A program made the translations under genes and the position numbers. From Gemmatimonadota bacterium (GTDB lineage: Bacteria > Gemmatimonadota > Gemmatimonadetes > Longimicrobiales > Gaopeijiaceae), in the NCBI GenBank assembly GCA_030618065.1, contig JAUXEE010000112.1:1-6807 (forward strand): a stretch of DNA of 6,807 bases, in the 5' to 3' direction. The notes beneath the pieces were generated by a model. It was not told the origin of the DNA, did not search any database, and saw nothing but the letters and a program-made list of their open reading frames with translations. Below are positions 6,258 through 6,807 of this stretch, piece after piece (the first letter of the stretch is position 1; each line of letters opens with the position of its first letter).

Positions 6258-6310
6258 GGGTGAAGGACCCCACCTGTGCAGAGATCCCCTGAGGGTTCGC
6301 GGAGCCGCCG
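6258..6310 (+). promoter_or_regulatory. Short porX-exporter spacer with ribosome binding site
   Basis: The 53-base spacer ends with GGAG (6301-6304) six bases before the ATG at 6311, a good ribosome site that fixes the exporter start; an in-frame TGA at 6290-6292 rules out any earlier start. No terminator with a U tract is visible, so the exporter gene is probably co-transcribed with porX. An imperfect inverted repeat (GGTCCACCTCA at 6230-6240 against 6255-6269) surrounds the porX stop. Confidence 0.55.
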
Positions 6311-6807
6311 ATGAAGACGTATCTGCGCACGCTGGGTTTCCTGAAGCCCCATCTCCACGTGTTCGTGGTGGCGGTGGTGGCCACCTTCCTCTTCGCGGCC
6401 TTCGATGCGTTCTCCATTTTCCTCTTCATTCCATTCCTGCAGACTCTCTTTTCCAAACAGGGAGTAGGGATTCCGGAAGAGGTTTCGGCCGGGGGGGCTC
6501 TGGCGGGGGCTGCGGAAGCTGCCCCGGAGGGTGGGATGAACCTCCTGGACAGGGCTTTGGACGCGACTCTTGGGAGGGTCATCGACGTTCAGGGCGATCC
6601 GCAGGATGCCATCCGAGGGATCATTCTTTTCATCCTGGCGGCGTTTGCCCTGAAGAACGTCTTCGATTTTGCCAAATCCTATCTTATGGCCAGGGTGCAA
6701 CAGGGGGTGACCCGGGACCTCAGGGACCAGGTGTACGATCACCTTCTCGACCTGGATATGGCCTTTTTCGGCCGAACCAAGATGGGTCAGATCCTGTCAC
6801 GCCTCAC
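6311..6807 (+). CDS. ABC exporter (MsbA-like), membrane domain, 3' end cut by window edge
   Basis: Only the first 165 codons are present. The translation starts MKTYLRTLGFLKPHLHVF and shows the first part of a type I ABC exporter membrane domain: helix 1 at about 16-41, helix 2 at about 101-125, then the conserved coupling region VTRDLRDQVYDHLLDLDMAF (133-152) and GQILSRL (159-165), which matches the G-x-x-xSRL signature of the family. The loop between helices 1 and 2 is long, about 59 residues, rich in Gly/Ala/Glu; exporters of this type in FCB bacteria often have such a loop, whereas E. coli MsbA has a short one. A fused nucleotide-binding domain is expected beyond the window but cannot be seen. 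Substrates in related proteins include lipid A precursors and other lipids or peptides. It lies 53 bases after porX with a good ribosome site, so probably in the same operon. Confidence 0.85.
   Translation, partial: MKTYLRTLGFLKPHLHVFVVAVVATFLFAAFDAFSIFLFIPFLQTLFSKQGVGIPEEVSAGGALAGAAEAAPEGGMNLLDRALDATLGRVIDVQGDPQDAIRGIILFILAAFALKNVFDFAKSYLMARVQQGVTRDLRDQVYDHLLDLDMAFFGRTKMGQILSRL

Noticed and set aside
6230..6269. Imperfect hairpin across the porX stop codon as a terminator
   Set aside because: The stem is broken by bulges of three and one bases and no U tract follows on either strand.
6197..6289. 9-bp inverted repeat GGGGATCTC / GAGATCCCC around the porX end
   Set aside because: The arms are 75 bases apart and GATC-containing words are common in this coding DNA, so it is probably chance.
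6254..6292. 12-codon open frame overlapping the porX stop as ATGA (MRVKDPTCAEIP)
   Set aside because: It has no ribosome site and no known counterpart; a leader-peptide role for the exporter cannot be supported from one sequence.
6164..6742. 192-codon minus-strand open frame opposite the ABC exporter gene
   Set aside because: It crosses the porX/exporter junction and the exporter coding strand is clearly plus; the product is charged low-complexity sequence.
1..6807. Mobile elements, CRISPR arrays, tRNA or rRNA genes
   Set aside because: No transposase or integrase motif, terminal inverted repeats, regularly spaced repeats or structured RNA gene was seen on either strand.

Overview
This is a GC-rich (roughly 60 %), densely coding bacterial window. 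Two genes point to the FCB superphylum (Fibrobacterota-Chlorobiota-Bacteroidota and relatives): a full-length PorX-type response regulator fused to a PglZ/alkaline-phosphatase-like domain, and an MsbA-like ABC exporter with a long loop between its first two membrane helices. The high GC, the Shine-Dalgarno-like sites before some genes and the TonB style make Gemmatimonadota or a similar high-GC FCB lineage more likely than a typical AT-rich Bacteroidota. This is inferred from protein character only; there is no rRNA or other marker gene here.

Layout. Positions 1-105 hold no assignable gene. A TonB-like energy transducer (106-777, +) meets the last gene of a minus-strand cluster tail to tail, with the two stop codons overlapping by 11 bp. 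The cluster is read leftward from 4545 to 767: LysE-type exporter, membrane-anchored PAPS-type sulfotransferase, DUF2334 polysaccharide-deacetylase-like protein, GT4 glycosyltransferase. It is very tight (4-nt gap, GTGA overlap, ATGA overlap), so it is almost certainly one operon. A 143-bp divergent spacer (4546-4688) separates it from the rightward porX-like gene (4689-6257) and the 5' part of an ABC exporter gene (6311 to the window edge).

Working together. The minus-strand operon reads like a small pathway that builds or modifies and exports a sulfated, sugar-containing envelope molecule or lipid: sugar transfer, deacetylation/hydrolysis, sulfation, export. The substrate cannot be read from the sequence. 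PorX in Bacteroidota is the output regulator of type IX secretion; here it sits beside an exporter and opposite an envelope-modification operon, with no secretion genes in view. The two most interesting points are this PorX homologue with all expected metal-site residues in what looks like a non-Bacteroidota genome, and the four-gene sulfotransferase/glycosyltransferase operon. No mobile element, CRISPR array, tRNA or rRNA was seen.
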